Part shown: positions 1 to 7,077 of the stretch, piece after piece
Layout: every line of letters starts with the position of its first letter
Numbering within the stretch: position 1 is the first letter of the stretch
Source of the DNA: Modestobacter versicolor
GTDB lineage: Bacteria > Actinomycetota > Actinomycetes > Mycobacteriales > Geodermatophilaceae
DNA: 64,000 nucleotides
NCBI RefSeq assembly: GCF_014195485.1
Contig: NZ_JACIBU010000001.1
Span: forward strand, 1,178,001 to 1,242,000
Direction of reading: 5' to 3'
Program-made: the position numbers and the translations under genes
The notes under the pieces: generated by a model
Told to the model about the DNA's origin: nothing
What the model saw: the letters and a program-made list of their open reading frames with translations, nothing else
The model's database searches: none

Positions 1-385
1 GCCGCGGCCGCTGACCGGCAACGAGCGGGCGTTCACCGCGATGGTGCGCAACGCGCTGTTCCGCCGGGTCGAGCTGTTCGCGCTGCGCCGCTGGTACGAC
101 CTGGGCCAGCTCGACCAGGGTTCGGGCTGGGACGCCGACCGCTGGGGCGAGGTCGTGCAGGCGTACTTCGCCGAGCACGGCGAGCTGAACACCGGCGGCG
201 ACGCCCGGGGGCCGGCGCTGCTCATCGTCGACAAGTCGGAGCCGCGGGTCTGGCGGGTGCGGCAGATCCTCGACGACCCGGCCGGCGACCACGACTGGGG
301 CTTCGACGTCGAGGTCGACCTGGACGCCTCGGACGAGGAGGGCGTCGTCGTCATGCAGCTGGTGGCGGCCGGCCGCAAGGACTAG
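1..385 (+). CDS. C-terminal end of DEAD/DEAH-box helicase with DUF3516 domain (partial)
   Basis: The reading frame is open from base 2 and ends at the TAG at 383-385, so this is the 3' end of a larger gene that starts outside the window; 127 residues are visible. The text around NALFRRVELFALRRWYDLGQLD, followed by an acidic stretch ending in VVVMQLVAAGRKD, matches my knowledge of DUF3516, the C-terminal domain of actinobacterial DEAD/DEAH RNA helicases. None of the helicase motifs lie inside the window, so the enzyme activity is inferred from the family only. Its last 4 nt overlap the stop of the convergent gene at 382-906. The ATG at 41 is an internal methionine, not a start. Confidence 0.7.
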   Translation, partial: PRPLTGNERAFTAMVRNALFRRVELFALRRWYDLGQLDQGSGWDADRWGEVVQAYFAEHGELNTGGDARGPALLIVDKSEPRVWRVRQILDDPAGDHDWGFDVEVDLDASDEEGVVVMQLVAAGRKD

Positions 386-906
386 CGGCGGAAGGTGGGG
401 CCCGGCGGGGGCGGGACGACGGCGGCCGGGTCGCGGCGGCGGCGCAGCTCCAGCGCCAGGCTCTGCTCGCCGCGGGCCATCGCCCAGCGGTGGTTGGCCT
501 CGAACACCGGGCGGAGCAGCCAGCTCAGCCGAGCCAGCAGCGGCTTGGTCGCCGCGACCCGCCAGTCGTAGCTGATCACCACCTCCGGCCCGTCCTGGGC
601 GAAGGTCCAGCGCCCGGTGCCGGCCAGGTCACCGCTCGCGGCGAGCGCGAAGCCGGCGTCGGTCATCGTCTCGGTGATCCGCAGCGTCCAGCGCAGCGTG
701 TACGGCAGCCAGCCCTTGGTGAACACCTCGACCGTGCGGCCCACGCCGTCCGGGTCGCCGTCCGCGACCGGTACGACGTCGAGGTACACCGCCGGCCACC
801 ACCGCGGCAGCGCCGCGCTGTCGCTGAGCACCGCGCGGACCTCGGCGATCGTGCCCGGCACCCGCCAGACGGTCAGGAAGCAGTAGGACGGCGCGGGGCG
901 GGGCAC
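382..906 (-). CDS. SRPBCC (polyketide cyclase/START-like) family protein
   Basis: About 174 residues. The pattern SYCFLTVWRVPGTIAEVRAVL, then LPRWWPAVYLDV near residues 30-40 and TYDWRV-like strands later, is typical of the SRPBCC/polyketide-cyclase fold, a hydrophobic ligand-binding helix-grip barrel. No catalytic function can be assigned. The open frame extends far upstream, but that extension is arginine-rich and reads like shadow translation. I chose the GTG at 904-906 because family members begin just before this point and because a -10-like CAGAGT (914-919) ends 7 nt before it, consistent with a leaderless transcript. A second GTG at 913-915 is possible. It converges with the helicase gene, overlapping by 4 nt. 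Confidence 0.72.
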   Translation of the reverse strand: MPRPAPSYCFLTVWRVPGTIAEVRAVLSDSAALPRWWPAVYLDVVPVADGDPDGVGRTVEVFTKGWLPYTLRWTLRITETMTDAGFALAASGDLAGTGRWTFAQDGPEVVISYDWRVAATKPLLARLSWLLRPVFEANHRWAMARGEQSLALELRRRRDPAAVVPPPPGPTFRR

Positions 907-1072
907 ACCCGGCACTCTGCCCACCCGCGCGGGGGCTGTCCACGCCGACCGCAGGAGCAGCGGGACCGAGCGGGAGTTGCCCCGGACGGGTGATCCAGGT
1001 CTCAGCGCCGGACGCCGATGACCTCGGTGGACGCACCGGCGGGCAGTGCCGGGGCCACGGACGAGGAACGAC

Positions 1073-2602
1073 ATGCCCTCACCCCCGGCGACGCGGCCGG
1101 CCACCCGCCGGTCGCCCTTCCGCCGCCCCACCGACCTGGTCGAACGCACCCGGTGGCTGTTCGGCGTCTGCGCCGTGGTCTCCCTCGTCCTCACCTCCTC
1201 CGGAGCGGCGGCCGAGGCGGGCACCGGGCGGCTGACCGCCATCGCGCTGTCCGGCGCGGCGCTGATCGCCTCCTGGCTGCACCGCTACCAGGCCCGCCGC
1301 GGCACGGTCCCCCTCGACCTCCTCGACGCCGTGGCCGTGTGCGTCCTCGCCCTCGCCTCGCCGGTGCCGGCGGTCGCCCTGGGCGTCACCTTCTCCGCGC
1401 TGTGGTTCCGCGCCGTCTACGGCCGCACCTGGGAGATCTGGTTCTACGCCACCGCCCAGTGCGCCGGCCTGGTCGCCGCGCTCGCGCTGTGGCAGGTGGT
1501 GCCCGGTCACGCCGCCGCGGCCCCGGCAGCCCCGCTGCTCGGCGCCCTGCCGATCGCCCCGCTGCTCGCCGTCGTCGCGCGCCACCTCGCGGCGGTGCTG
1601 CAGGAGCACCAGCTCGCGCAGGCCTGGGACGCCACGCTCGCCCGGCTGGTCACCCAGCTGCTCGGTGTCACCGACGTCGGGCAGATCCGGCAGCGCGGCT
1701 GGGAGGCCGCCGACCAGATCTGCCGGCTCACCCCCGGGCTGGTCGTGGTCGTCGTCGAGGACGACGGCGAGCGGCTGCTCGTGCAGGGAACCGTCGGCCC
1801 GGTGCAGCACCTGCCCGCCACCCTGGACCGGGCACCGGTCGGCACGGACCTGGCCTCCGCCGCGGCGAGCCAGCGACCCGGGCGGATCACCGCCCCGGAC
1901 GAGCTGGTGGCGTCGGCGGGCGGCGTGACCAGCTGGGTGGCGATCCCGCTGCCGGACGAGCCGGGCAGGTTCCTGCTGCTCGGGGGCAAGGTGCTGCACC
2001 CCGAGGGCGTGGTGCTGGTCCAGTCGTTGGTGAACCAGGTGGCGCTGGCCATCCGGGCGACCAGCGCGCACCGGGAGCTGCAGGTGCAGGCGCGCACCGA
2101 CGCGCTCACCGGGCTGGCCAACCGCAGCACCTTCTCCGCCGCCCTCGAGGCCGCGGCCCTCGAGGCCGCCGCACCCGCGGCTGCCGACTCCCCGTGGGTG
2201 CTGTTCGTCGACCTCGACGACTTCAAGCTGGTCAACGACCGGCTCGGCCACGCCGCGGGCGACGAGCTGCTGCGCGCCGTGGGCGCCCGGCTGGCCGGCG
2301 CGGTGCGCGAGCCGGGGCTGTGCGCCCGGCTGGGCGGCGACGAGTTCGCCGTCCTGGTGCACGCCGCCGACGCGGCGGAGGCCGAGGCGCTGGGCCGGCG
2401 GCTGGTCGAGGTGGCCTCCTCGCCGGTGCGGCTGGGCACCGGGACCGCCCGGGTGGGCGCCAGCGTGGGAGCGGCGCGCGTGCTGCCCGGCACCTCGTGG
2501 ACCACCACCCTGCAGCAGGCCGACCTGGCCATGTACGCGGCCAAGGCCGCGGGCAAGAACCGCGTCGTGGTGGCCGACGAGGGAGCGCTCGCCTCGGCCT
2601 GA
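1073..2602 (+). CDS. Membrane-anchored GGDEF protein (diguanylate cyclase)
   Basis: A protein of 509 residues predicted to make cyclic di-GMP from two GTP at the membrane. Residues of roughly 28-175 contain about five hydrophobic segments, residues of about 190-330 look like a GAF-type sensor region, and the C-terminal third is a GGDEF domain with intact GGDEF at about residues 421-425 and the upstream FVDLDDFKLVNDRLGH block. The inhibitory RxxD site expected just before it reads REPG, so the aspartate is missing and product inhibition may be lost. The ATG at 1073 is preceded by GAGGAA 5 nt upstream; the GTG at 1046 lacks such a site. No EAL domain is present and no c-di-GMP effector lies nearby. 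Confidence 0.85.
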   Translation: MPSPPATRPATRRSPFRRPTDLVERTRWLFGVCAVVSLVLTSSGAAAEAGTGRLTAIALSGAALIASWLHRYQARRGTVPLDLLDAVAVCVLALASPVPAVALGVTFSALWFRAVYGRTWEIWFYATAQCAGLVAALALWQVVPGHAAAAPAAPLLGALPIAPLLAVVARHLAAVLQEHQLAQAWDATLARLVTQLLGVTDVGQIRQRGWEAADQICRLTPGLVVVVVEDDGERLLVQGTVGPVQHLPATLDRAPVGTDLASAAASQRPGRITAPDELVASAGGVTSWVAIPLPDEPGRFLLLGGKVLHPEGVVLVQSLVNQVALAIRATSAHRELQVQARTDALTGLANRSTFSAALEAAALEAAAPAAADSPWVLFVDLDDFKLVNDRLGHAAGDELLRAVGARLAGAVREPGLCARLGGDEFAVLVHAADAAEAEALGRRLVEVASSPVRLGTGTARVGASVGAARVLPGTSWTTTLQQADLAMYAAKAAGKNRVVVADEGALASA

Positions 2603-2617
2603 CCGCGGTGTGCGGGC

Positions 2618-2636
2618 TCACAGCGACCGGCTGTGA
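2618..2636. repeat. 7-bp inverted repeat between GGDEF gene and TSUP pair
   Basis: TCACAGC and GCTGTGA are separated by GACCG in the 55-nt gap after the GGDEF gene and 22 nt before the first TSUP start. It could be a short hairpin that ends the upstream transcript or an operator for the permease pair. The arms face the wrong way for a CRP box. Confidence 0.4.
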
Positions 2637-2657
2637 CACCCTCGCCGCGATGCGGGC

Positions 2658-3443
2658 ATGACGGCGTGGGAGATGGTCGCGGTCGCCCTCGCCGGGCTCG
2701 CCGCCGGGTCGATCAACGCCGTCGTCGGCTCGGGCACCCTGGTCACCTTCCCGGTGCTGCTGGCCGTCGGGCTGCCCCCGGTGACCGCGACCATCTCCAA
2801 CTCCCTGGGGCTCGTGCCGGGCAACCTGACCGGCGCCATCGGCTACCGCCGCGAGCTGGCCGGGCAGCGCCGGCTGCTGCTGCGGCTGATGCCCGCGTCG
2901 GTGCTCGGCGCGCTGACCGGGTCGTTCCTGCTGCTGCACCTGCCGGCCTCGGCGTTCGAGGCGATCGTGCCCGGGTTGGTCGGCCTGGCCGTCGTCCTGG
3001 TCGCCGTCCAGCCGCTGCTGCAGCGCCGGCTGGCCGCCCGCCGGGCCCGGGCCGGCGATGACGGGGACACCACGGTCGGCGGCGGCCGGCTGGCCGCGCT
3101 CTTCGCCGGCGCCTACGCCACCGGCACCTACGGCGGCTACTTCGCCGCGAGCCAGGGCGTGCTGCAGATCGGCATCTTCGGGCTGCTGCTGCGCGAGCCG
3201 CTGCAGCGGCTCAACGCGATCAAGAACGTGCTCACCCTCGGCGTCAACGCCGTCGCCGCGCTGGCCTACGTGGTGGTCGCGACCGACCGCATCGACTGGC
3301 GGGCCGCCGGGCTGGTGGCCGGGGGGTCGCTGGTGGGCGGCTTCGTCGGCTCGACGCTGGGCCGGCGGCTGCCCGCCCCGGTGCTGCGGACGGCGATCGT
3401 GGCCCTCGGCCTGGTCGCGATCGTGGTGCTGCTGACCCGATGA
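2658..3443 (+). CDS. TSUP (TauE/SafE) family permease, first of a tandem pair
   Basis: 261 residues with two repeats of hydrophobic helices, the usual TauE/SafE layout. The repeat signatures are visible: GSINAVVGSGTLVTFPVLL near residue 17 and GTYGGYFAASQGVLQ near residue 155, both with the conserved G-x-G-G elements of the family. TSUP proteins move sulfite, sulfonates or other organic anions across the cytoplasmic membrane; the substrate here cannot be read from sequence. Its TGA overlaps the ATG of the next TSUP gene (ATGA at 3440-3443), so the two are translationally coupled and may work as a pair. Confidence 0.85.
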   Translation: MTAWEMVAVALAGLAAGSINAVVGSGTLVTFPVLLAVGLPPVTATISNSLGLVPGNLTGAIGYRRELAGQRRLLLRLMPASVLGALTGSFLLLHLPASAFEAIVPGLVGLAVVLVAVQPLLQRRLAARRARAGDDGDTTVGGGRLAALFAGAYATGTYGGYFAASQGVLQIGIFGLLLREPLQRLNAIKNVLTLGVNAVAALAYVVVATDRIDWRAAGLVAGGSLVGGFVGSTLGRRLPAPVLRTAIVALGLVAIVVLLTR

Positions 3444-4201
3444 GCGTGCTGGAGTTCGTGCTGCTGGTGCTGGCCGGGGTGGCCGCCGGGCTGGTCGGCA
3501 GCGTCGCCGGGCTGGCCTCGCTGTTCAGCTACCCCGCGCTGCTGGCCACCGGCATCCCGCCGCTGACGGCCAACGTCACCAACACCGTCGCGCTCGCCTT
3601 CAGCAGCATCGGCTCGGTCAGCGCGTCCCGCCCGGAGCTGGTCGGGCAGCGCCGCCGGCTGGTGCCGCTGTGCGTCGCCGGGCTGCTGGGCGGCGTGACC
3701 GGCGCGGTCCTGCTGCTGCTCACCCCGTCGTCGTCGTTCGAGAGGCTCGTCCCGTTCCTCATCGCCGGGGCGTCGGCGGCGATCCTGGTGCAGCGGCCGC
3801 CGCGGGAGCTGGCGGCCGAGGGCGCCGCGCACCCGCAGCGCGACTCGCGGTGGCTGGTCGTCGGCACGTACCTGGTCTCGATCTACGGCGGCTACTTCGG
3901 CGCGGCCGCCGGCGTGCTGATGCTCGCCATGCTGCTGCTGGTCACCGGCGAGGGGGTGCCGCGCAGCAACGCGGCGAAGAACGTCGTCCTCGGGGTGGCG
4001 AACTCGGTGGCCGCCCTCGGCTACGCGTTCTTCGCCGACGTCGACTGGCTCGCTGCGCTGCCACTGGCGATCGGCTTCCTGGTCGGCGGCTCGCTCGGCC
4101 CATGGGTGGTGCGCCGGGCCCCGCAGCAGCTGCTCCGCCGGCTGATCGCCGTGGCCGGGCTGGGGCTGGCCGTGCACCTGGGCCTGGACGCCTTCGGGTG
4201 A
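3440..4201 (+). CDS. TSUP (TauE/SafE) family permease, second of a tandem pair
   Basis: 253 residues, again mostly hydrophobic, with GLVGSVAGLASLFSYPALL near residue 18 and SIYGGYFGAAAGVLMLAML near residue 150 marking the two TSUP repeats. It is clearly paralogous to its upstream neighbour (same order of motifs, same length) but diverged, which suggests an old duplication or a heteromeric transporter. The ATG overlaps the preceding stop by 4 nt. No sulfur-assimilation or taurine genes are adjacent, so the substrate remains open. Confidence 0.85.
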   Translation: MSVLEFVLLVLAGVAAGLVGSVAGLASLFSYPALLATGIPPLTANVTNTVALAFSSIGSVSASRPELVGQRRRLVPLCVAGLLGGVTGAVLLLLTPSSSFERLVPFLIAGASAAILVQRPPRELAAEGAAHPQRDSRWLVVGTYLVSIYGGYFGAAAGVLMLAMLLLVTGEGVPRSNAAKNVVLGVANSVAALGYAFFADVDWLAALPLAIGFLVGGSLGPWVVRRAPQQLLRRLIAVAGLGLAVHLGLDAFG

Positions 4202-4280
4202 TGATCTCCGGTGGTGCCGACCGGCCACGACCGGCAGGCTGGTGCAGGCGCCGCCCGGCGCTCGGACGACAGGAGCAGGG

Positions 4281-5021
4281 ATGACCAGCCCGGGACCAGC
4301 GGCGCAGCGCTTCGTGCAGGAGCTGGACCAGCTGCCGCCGCCGGAGCTGCGCGGGCCGGAGATGCTCGCCGCCCGGCTGTCCCGGGCCTGCGTGGCCGCG
4401 CTGCCCGTCGACGGCGCGGGGCTGAGCATCCACGACATGAACGGGCTGCGGACGCCGATCGGCGCCAGCGACCCGGTCGCCTCCCAGGCCGAGCGGCTGC
4501 AGTTCACCCACGGCGAGGGCCCCTGCCTGCGGGCGCACGACGACGGCGTGGCGATCGCCTTCGACGAGTCGGCGATCGCCCGCAACTGGCCGGGCCTGCA
4601 CGCCTCGCTGATCGGCGAGACGCCGTTCCACGGTGTGCTCTCGGTGCCGCTGCTCCCGCCGCTGGGGCCGCTGGTCGTGCTCGACCTCTACGTGCGCGAG
4701 GCCGACGCGCTGCCGGCGACCGACCGGGACGACGTCGAGGACGTCACCATCGCGCTCACCCGCGCCATGGTCGCCGCCGCGCTCGGTGCGCCGATGCAGG
4801 AGGGCCGCCGCGGTTGGTGGGACGGCCCGGACGCGCTGCGCCGGGCCCGGGTCTGGCAGGCGACCGGCATGGTCAACGTCGCCCTCGGGCTGGACACCCC
4901 GGACGCGCTGTCGGTGCTGCGGGCGCACGCCTTCGCCGCCGGCCGGGTGGTCGACGACGTGGCCGACGACCTGGTCGAGGGCCGGCTCTCCCTCGCCGAG
5001 CTCAGCTCCTCCGACAACTGA
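4281..5021 (+). CDS. GAF and ANTAR domain-containing regulator
   Basis: 246 residues. An N-terminal GAF domain (about 25-160) includes the usual FTHGEGPCLRAHDDG block and LSVPLLPPLGPLVVLDLY strand. The C-terminal 60 residues, RRARVWQATGMVNVALGLD onward, have the ANTAR pattern that binds dual-hexaloop RNA hairpins and prevents transcription termination. Such proteins are common one-component regulators in actinobacteria. The ATG at 4281 is preceded by AGGAGCAGGG; the GTG 39 nt upstream is less likely. I see no obvious ANTAR target hairpin in the window. Confidence 0.8.
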   Translation: MTSPGPAAQRFVQELDQLPPPELRGPEMLAARLSRACVAALPVDGAGLSIHDMNGLRTPIGASDPVASQAERLQFTHGEGPCLRAHDDGVAIAFDESAIARNWPGLHASLIGETPFHGVLSVPLLPPLGPLVVLDLYVREADALPATDRDDVEDVTIALTRAMVAAALGAPMQEGRRGWWDGPDALRRARVWQATGMVNVALGLDTPDALSVLRAHAFAAGRVVDDVADDLVEGRLSLAELSSSDN

Positions 5022-5030
5022 GCAGCTTCC

Positions 5031-5093
5031 TCAACTGAACGGTTGACAACACTCCCGCCGGAGGCCTAGCTTCTTCATCAACCAAACGGTTGA
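5031..5093. promoter_or_regulatory. Promoter and twin operators of the ArsR-AHSA1-DoxX operon
   Basis: Two related 16-mers are present: TCAACTGAACGGTTGA at 5031-5046 and TCAACCAAACGGTTGA at 5078-5093, 47 bp apart. The second is the core of a perfect inverted repeat with 11-bp arms at 5073-5083 and 5088-5098. Between and overlapping them lies a promoter: TTGACA (5043-5048), 18 bp, TAGCTT (5067-5072). The first site overlaps the -35 and the second covers the expected transcription start, an arrangement suited to autorepression by the ArsR-family product encoded just downstream. Confidence 0.72.
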
Positions 5094-5110
5094 TGAAGAG
5101 AGGAGGCCGA

Positions 5111-5473
5111 GTGGCGGCAGATGCCCTGTCCCGGGTGTTCTCGGCGCTGGCCGACCCCACCCGGCGCGACATGGTGGCCCGGCTCGCCGTCGGCGACGCC
5201 ACCGTGAACGAGCTCGCCGCGCCCTACGACGTGAGCCTGCAGGCGGTGTCCAAGCACCTCAAGGTGCTCGAGGACGCCGGCCTGGTCAGCCGCAGCCGGG
5301 AGGCCCAGCGCCGCCCGGTGCACCTGGAAGCGCAGGTCTTCGACCTGATGACGAAGTGGATCGAGCGCTACCGGCGCGAGGCCGAGCAGCGCTACCGCCG
5401 GCTCGACGACGTCCTGGCCGCGATGCCGGACGACGTCTCCCCCACCCCACCCCCGAAGGGCAGCCCGTCATGA
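5111..5473 (+). CDS. ArsR-family winged-helix regulator (SRPBCC-associated type)
   Basis: 120 residues. The winged-helix core is clear: FSALADPTRRDMVARL, then the recognition region VNELAAPYDVSLQAVSKHLKVLEDAGLV near residues 40-65. There are no cysteine pairs, so this is unlikely to be a metal sensor. It belongs to the ArsR group encoded directly before AHSA1/SRPBCC genes. The GTG at 5111 follows AGGAGG by 4 nt. The ATGs at 5090 and 5093 fall inside the operator and are rejected. It overlaps the downstream gene by 4 nt (ATGA), making a three-gene operon. It probably represses its own promoter at the twin sites upstream. Confidence 0.85.
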   Translation: MAADALSRVFSALADPTRRDMVARLAVGDATVNELAAPYDVSLQAVSKHLKVLEDAGLVSRSREAQRRPVHLEAQVFDLMTKWIERYRREAEQRYRRLDDVLAAMPDDVSPTPPPKGSPS

Positions 5474-5952
5474 CCAGCACCGGCACCGCCGAGACCCAGA
5501 TCGTCGCCGACCCCGACGTCCCCCTGGTCCGGATCACCCGCGAGTTCGACGCCCCGCGCGAGAAGGTCTTCCGCGCCCACACCGACCCCGAGCTGGTCGT
5601 GCAGTGGCAGGGCCCGAACGGGATGGAGGCCCGGGTCGAGCACTTCGACTGCCGCACCGGCGGCTCGTACCGCTACGTGCACACCCAGGACGGCCAGGAG
5701 TACGGCTTCCACGGCTGCTTCCACGAGGTGCGGCCGTCGGAGCTGATCGTCCAGACGTTCACCTACGAGGGCTTCCCGGACGGCGTGGCGCTGGAGCGGC
5801 TGGTGCTGGAGGAGCTGCCCGGCAACCGCACCCGGCTCACCGCCACCTCGCTGGTCGACTCCTTCGAGGGCCGCGACGCCTTCCTGGCCAGCGGCATGGA
5901 CACCGGCGTCCGCGAGGGCTACCAGCGCCTCGACGCGCTGCTGGCCCGGTGA
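5470..5952 (+). CDS. AHSA1/SRPBCC family protein
   Basis: 160 residues with the AHSA1-type START-like fold: VRITREFDAPREKVFRAHTDPELVVQW at the N terminus, FDCRTGGSYRYVH and a C-terminal GVREGYQRLDALL helix. Family members bind hydrophobic ligands; many sit behind an ArsR gene as here, forming a ligand-binding/regulator pair whose effector is generally unknown. The start ATG overlaps the TGA of the regulator. The stop overlaps the GTG of the DoxX gene, so all three products are likely made from one transcript. Confidence 0.85.
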   Translation: MTSTGTAETQIVADPDVPLVRITREFDAPREKVFRAHTDPELVVQWQGPNGMEARVEHFDCRTGGSYRYVHTQDGQEYGFHGCFHEVRPSELIVQTFTYEGFPDGVALERLVLEELPGNRTRLTATSLVDSFEGRDAFLASGMDTGVREGYQRLDALLAR

Positions 5953-6332
5953 GCACCACCGCCGCACCGGTCCGTACCGGGCCGCGGCCGCAGCGGGTGC
6001 TCGGCCGGGTGCTCCGGATCGGGCTGGCCGTGGTGTTCCTCGCGGCCGGGCTGTCCAAGCTCGCCGGTGCACCCGAGCTCGTCGACCTGTTCGACGACAT
6101 CGGCGCCGGCCAGTGGCTGCGCTACCTGGTCGGGGTCTGCGAGGTCGCCGGCGCCGTGGGGCTGCTCGTCCCCCGGCTCACCCGACCCGCGGCGCTCGGG
6201 CTGACCGCCCTGATGGTCGGCGCCACGGTGGTGAACGTCGCGGTGCTGCAGGTCAGCCCGCTGGTGACGGTCGTGCTCGCGCTGGCCGCGGGCACGACCG
6301 CCGCGCTCAGCCCCGGGTCACGTAGGCGCTGA
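5949..6332 (+). CDS. DoxX family membrane protein
   Basis: 127 residues with about four transmembrane helices. The N-terminal RIGLAVVFLAAGLSKLAG and the later VGVCEVAGAVGLLVPRLTRPAALGLTALM are DoxX signatures. DoxX-like proteins are small quinone- or redox-linked membrane proteins of poorly defined role. GTG overlaps the preceding TGA (GTGA). Its position as third gene of the ArsR-AHSA1 operon is common for this family. Its 3' end overlaps the convergent gene at 6307 by 26 nt. Confidence 0.82.
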   Translation: MSTTAAPVRTGPRPQRVLGRVLRIGLAVVFLAAGLSKLAGAPELVDLFDDIGAGQWLRYLVGVCEVAGAVGLLVPRLTRPAALGLTALMVGATVVNVAVLQVSPLVTVVLALAAGTTAALSPGSRRR

Positions 6333-6957
6333 GCAGCAGGGAGAACGCGCTCGCGGTGATCAGCAGGCGGGCCGGGGTGAGGCCGTTGAGCAGTCCGGCG
6401 ATCGCGCCGACGTCGGCGGACCGCACCTCGGCCGCCTGCGTCCCGCGGCGCAGCAGCCGCACCTCGTCGGCCAGCAGGGTGCCGCCGGCTCCGAGCAGCG
6501 CCAGGCCCAGGACGACGAAGACCAGCGACAGCCGCTGGGCGAAGGTGTCCACCGCCGGCGCGAGCAGCAGCACCACGACCACGCCGAGCAGCAGCCCCAC
6601 GGCGGCACCGGCGACCGGCGCCCACGGGCCCATCCGGGTCAGCGGGTCACGCCGGGGCAGCCGCGGCCGCGGTCGCGGCCGGGCCGCCACGTCGACCGGG
6701 GTCGTCGGGTGCGCGGTCGGGCCGGGGTCCCCGGCCGGTGCCGGAGCTGGGGCGGCCGGCGCCTCGACCTCCGGACCCGGGACCGGCGCCGCCGCGGGCA
6801 CCTGGTCCGGCGGTGGCGCCGGCTCGCCCTCGGTCCGCTGCCCGGGCACCACCGCTGCCGTCGCCCCCGTCTCGCCCTGTCGTCCGCCCTGCCGCCCACC
6901 GCGTGGGTCGACCCACCCGGCAGCCACCAGGTCCTGCTCCTCGCCCACTGCGATCAC
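6307..6957 (-). CDS. Hypothetical protein, proline/alanine-rich with C-terminal membrane segments
   Basis: 216 residues that I do not recognise. The first 110 residues are low complexity (Pro, Ala, Gly, Glu, Arg), likely disordered and cytoplasmic. Residues of about 112-135 and 140-165 form two strong hydrophobic segments, and a third weaker one ends the protein at LITASAFSLLLSAYV. It resembles the small actinobacterial membrane proteins with a long disordered head. The GTG at 6957 is the most upstream reasonable start; the true start could be further in. It converges with the DoxX gene, with 26 nt of shared coding. Confidence 0.6.
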   Translation of the reverse strand: MIAVGEEQDLVAAGWVDPRGGRQGGRQGETGATAAVVPGQRTEGEPAPPPDQVPAAAPVPGPEVEAPAAPAPAPAGDPGPTAHPTTPVDVAARPRPRPRLPRRDPLTRMGPWAPVAGAAVGLLLGVVVVLLLAPAVDTFAQRLSLVFVVLGLALLGAGGTLLADEVRLLRRGTQAAEVRSADVGAIAGLLNGLTPARLLITASAFSLLLSAYVTRG

Positions 6958-7033
6958 CTCGGTGCGCGACGCTAGGTGGGTGCACCCACGGACCCGGTCA
7001 GGTCACCGGGTGTGGCGGACGGGACGGGTGGGA

Positions 7034-7069
7034 CCCCGGCGCGGGCTCACCCTGCGTGCCGCGCCGGGG
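7034..7069 (-). terminator. Hairpin downstream of the GH13 gene
   Basis: CCCCGGCGCGG (7034-7044) and CCGCGCCGGGG (7059-7069) form an 11-bp GC stem with a 14-nt loop, 9 nt beyond the GH13 stop. A weaker pair, ACCCGGT/ACCGGGT, lies at 6992-7011. There is no T-tract, as is usual in this GC range. Confidence 0.55.
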
Positions 7070-7077
7070 CCTCAGAG

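Noticed and set aside
2618-2636. CRP-type site
   Set aside because: The arms are TCACA...TGTGA, the reverse orientation of the CRP consensus, with a 9-nt centre.
5090-5110. ATG starts for the ArsR gene at 5090 or 5093
   Set aside because: They lie within the operator dyad and have no ribosome binding site; GTG 5111 follows AGGAGG.
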